Assembly (NCBI RefSeq): GCF_014651675.1
Contig: NZ_BMXI01000015.1
Coordinates: forward strand, 1 to 64,000
Source: Roseibacillus persicicus
GTDB taxonomy: Bacteria; Verrucomicrobiota; Verrucomicrobiia; Verrucomicrobiales; Akkermansiaceae
Direction: 5' to 3'
DNA length: 64,000 bases
The notes beneath the pieces were generated by a model. That model was not told the DNA's origin, did not search any database, and worked only from the letters and a program-made list of their open reading frames with translations. Shown here one piece after another: positions 62,209-64,000 of the stretch (position 1 is the first letter of the stretch; every line of letters begins with the position of its first letter). The translations under genes and the position numbers were made by a program.

Positions 62209-64000
62209 TTAGCTGCGCGAGATGTGAAAGTGACGGAGGTAGTTCATGGTGAAACCAATCACGGTGAGAAAGACTCCCAGGTCGAACAATACGGGAGTCC
62301 CCAAATGAAAATCGCCCGAGTGAAACCAGAGTCCGGTGAAGAACGGGAGACCCTGCGAGAGAGGGAGAAGGGCCGAGAGGAGCGCAATCGCGAGACCTCC
62401 AATCAGGAGAGCGCGGGAAAGATTTCTCATGCGCCGGGGAGTGAGGGCGGGGCTATTGCCCAAGAGGCCGAGTCCAATCGAGGCGGCGACTAACAGGGCC
62501 GCGATGAAGCCTCCGCCCGGGGCATTGTGACCCCGCCAGAAGAACCAGAGGGCGGTCGGAACCAAAAGCGCGATGACCAGTGGTAAACCCGCGGACATCC
62601 AGGAACTGGCAGTAAGTCCCGGCAGTGGAGCCCGCGAGCGAGCGGCTCCCAGTGCCGCATTGGCACCAAGAGCCGCAATGGCCAGCACTACGATCTCGCC
62701 AAGGGTATCGAGAGCCCGGAAGTCAACGAGGATGACGTTGACGACATTGGCTCCAAAGGCAGAGGGCTTACTTTCCGCAAGATAGAAATCAGATACCGGG
62801 TGGTCCCACTCCAAGGCCATGGACTTGAGGATGAGGATGGTCACGAGAAGTCCCGCGGAGGCGGCGAAGGTCGCGCGCCAGATCTTTCCCGTTACCTTCC
62901 TGGCCTTGTGACGGGCCTTGAAAAGCACGCCGGCCATCAGGAAAAGAATGAGGGTCTCGGCCAGCAGCTGGGTCAGGGCCAGATCGGGCGCGCTGAACCA
63001 GAGATAGATGAAGGAGATGAGCAAACCCACAATCCCGAGCGACACCAGAATGGTGAGCGGAGTCTGGGCGCGCGCGGCAACGATGGTGGAGATGGCCAGC
63101 GCCGGGGCAAGGGCGAGGAAGATGTTGTATTGGTCGGAAAGGTTGGCGGTGAGATTGGGCCACTCGGTCACCCGCAGGGAGATGGCCGCCACGATTCCGA
63201 TCGCCGCCAGCATGATGGCGAGGTGGGTATTGAGGGTGCCTTTTTCCAAGAGGCGCGAGACGCCTTTAGCGATGAGCAGGAGAGCGCGCACGAGGGTGTC
63301 GTAGACTTCTTCGAAGAATGATTTTTCCACCGTCTTGCTGCGTCTCCGCACGAGCAAGGCCGTGGCCGCAATGGAGAGTGCAAGGGCTCCCAAGCCCAAG
63401 CCGAGGGCAGGATTCCAACCGGCCCAGAAGTAGAAGCCGGAGACGGTTTTCCCGCTCAAAGAAGTCGCGGCCTCCGCCCAGAGGCTCTTGTTGACCCAAG
63501 GGTAGGCGATCAGACTCAGGACTACTGCAAGGGCGGGCAGGGTGGTCGCCAGAGAGAGCGCGGCAGGCACTTTTTTCAAAGGCGGGGCTTGCTCGGGACG
63601 CTTCAGTAGCAGGGGCAGCAGAAGGCGTAGGCCCACACACAGGGCACCAGCCGCAGCCAGCGCAGTGGCGACCGCGAGCCAAGGGGAAGACTCCCACGCG
63701 GCGGCGAGGAGATACTCTTTCCCTAGGAATCCGGGGAAGGGCGGCAGGCCTAACAGGGAGGCAAGAGACACGACGATGATTGCCCCCGTCCACGGCAGGT
63801 GGGCAATGGCTCCGCGCAGGTCGGGAAGCTGGCGGCTGCCAAAGGCTTTTTCCAGATTACCGGCAGAAAGAAAGAGGGGAGCCTTGTAGAGGGCGTGGGC
63901 TGTTAGAAAAATCACGAAGGCCTTCAAGGCGGCGGGAGTGCCGATTCCCGCCAGAAGGGTGAGAAAGCCCAAGGCCGCCAGCGTGGTGCAGGCGAGCAGA
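62209..64000 (-). CDS. Na+/H+ antiporter subunit A-B fusion, 5' end outside window
   Basis: Partial gene: the reading frame stays open to the right edge, where it reads LLACTTLAALGFLTLLAG, internal to MnhA. What is visible starts inside the NuoL-like part (KAPLFLSAGN, LLGLPPFPGFLGKE), continues with the C-terminal MrpA domains (SAPDLALTQLLAETL, FRALDTLGEIVVLAIAALG) and then, without a stop, the MnhB domain (ASIGLGLL to MNYLRHFHISRS). Fusion of A and B in one chain is known in some Gram-negative Mrp systems. It heads the operon. About 600 residues are present here. Confidence 0.92.
   Translation of the reverse strand, partial: LLACTTLAALGFLTLLAGIGTPAALKAFVIFLTAHALYKAPLFLSAGNLEKAFGSRQLPDLRGAIAHLPWTGAIIVVSLASLLGLPPFPGFLGKEYLLAAAWESSPWLAVATALAAAGALCVGLRLLLPLLLKRPEQAPPLKKVPAALSLATTLPALAVVLSLIAYPWVNKSLWAEAATSLSGKTVSGFYFWAGWNPALGLGLGALALSIAATALLVRRRSKTVEKSFFEEVYDTLVRALLLIAKGVSRLLEKGTLNTHLAIMLAAIGIVAAISLRVTEWPNLTANLSDQYNIFLALAPALAISTIVAARAQTPLTILVSLGIVGLLISFIYLWFSAPDLALTQLLAETLILFLMAGVLFKARHKARKVTGKIWRATFAASAGLLVTILILKSMALEWDHPVSDFYLAESKPSAFGANVVNVILVDFRALDTLGEIVVLAIAALGANAALGAARSRAPLPGLTASSWMSAGLPLVIALLVPTALWFFWRGHNAPGGGFIAALLVAASIGLGLLGNSPALTPRRMRNLSRALLIGGLAIALLSALLPLSQGLPFFTGLWFHSGDFHLGTPVLFDLGVFLTVIGFTMNYLRHFHISRS

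Noticed and set aside
60506-63962. Open frames on the + strand across the antiporter operon
   Set aside because: Low-complexity shadows of the mnh genes, caused by GC-rich membrane-protein codons.
1-64000. CRISPR arrays, tRNA/rRNA genes, transposases, attachment sites
   Set aside because: Looked for and not seen: no regular repeat-spacer pattern, no cloverleaf or rRNA-like stretch, and no transposase or integrase motif in any frame.

Overview
This window looks like a chromosomal segment of a marine-type Verrucomicrobiota bacterium or a close PVC relative. The indications are several arylsulfatases with the formylglycine motif, very large modular secreted glycosidases, a PEP-CTERM protein, PVC-style cytochrome c/beta-propeller dehydrogenases, a DUF6807 (PmoA-like) domain, a giant PilX/GspK-like protein, and many genes without an obvious Shine-Dalgarno sequence. 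No rRNA, tRNA, CRISPR array or insertion sequence was recognised. The assignment rests on gene content only.

Layout. 0.6-9 kb: four exported sulfatases and a GH97 glycosidase, all on the + strand. 9-17.6 kb: an AraC regulator divergent from a sugar isomerase-like gene, then a probable periplasmic oxidation set (DUF6807-cytochrome c fusion, beta-propeller protein, beta-propeller-cytochrome c protein), with a decayed alkylsulfatase-like fragment in the middle. 17.6-31.3 kb: a GH20-like protein that has lost its catalytic Asp-Glu pair, a PEP-CTERM protein, an intact GH20, nagB, a ROK kinase, an SSS symporter and a GH89 alpha-N-acetylglucosaminidase. 31.3-38.3 kb: a fatty-acid desaturase-rubredoxin fusion, two AraC regulators, a PP2C-like phosphatase, a GH20 and a GATase1-like protein. 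38.3-56.9 kb: two more GH20 proteins, a six-hairpin-type glycosidase, a large non-enzymatic secreted protein, a pilin-like pair and a GntR/LacI-type regulator. 56.9-64 kb (- strand): a winged-helix regulator, SbtB/SbtA bicarbonate uptake genes, an exported beta-carbonic anhydrase and an Mnh/Mrp Na+/H+ antiporter operon cut by the window edge.

How it fits together (inference). Most of the first 57 kb reads as a system for degrading sulfated, N-acetylhexosamine-containing glycans. Sulfatases remove sulfate, GH20 and GH89 release beta- and alpha-linked GlcNAc/GalNAc, the SSS symporter imports the sugar, and a ROK kinase plus NagB feed it to fructose-6-phosphate. NagA is not in the window. The last 7 kb is ion and inorganic-carbon homeostasis and appears unrelated.

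The most notable unexplained signal is a 21-bp inverted repeat, GTTGTYC-N7-GRACAAC. It occurs only between genes, at about eight places, in front of three of the GH20 genes, the PEP-CTERM gene, the symporter, the large secreted module protein and the pilin-like gene. It looks like the operator of one regulon linking glycan degradation to surface or secreted structures. Two further DNA-level signals are an apparently enriched heptamer (CTAACAG/CTGTTAG) and a conserved two-block element present twice.
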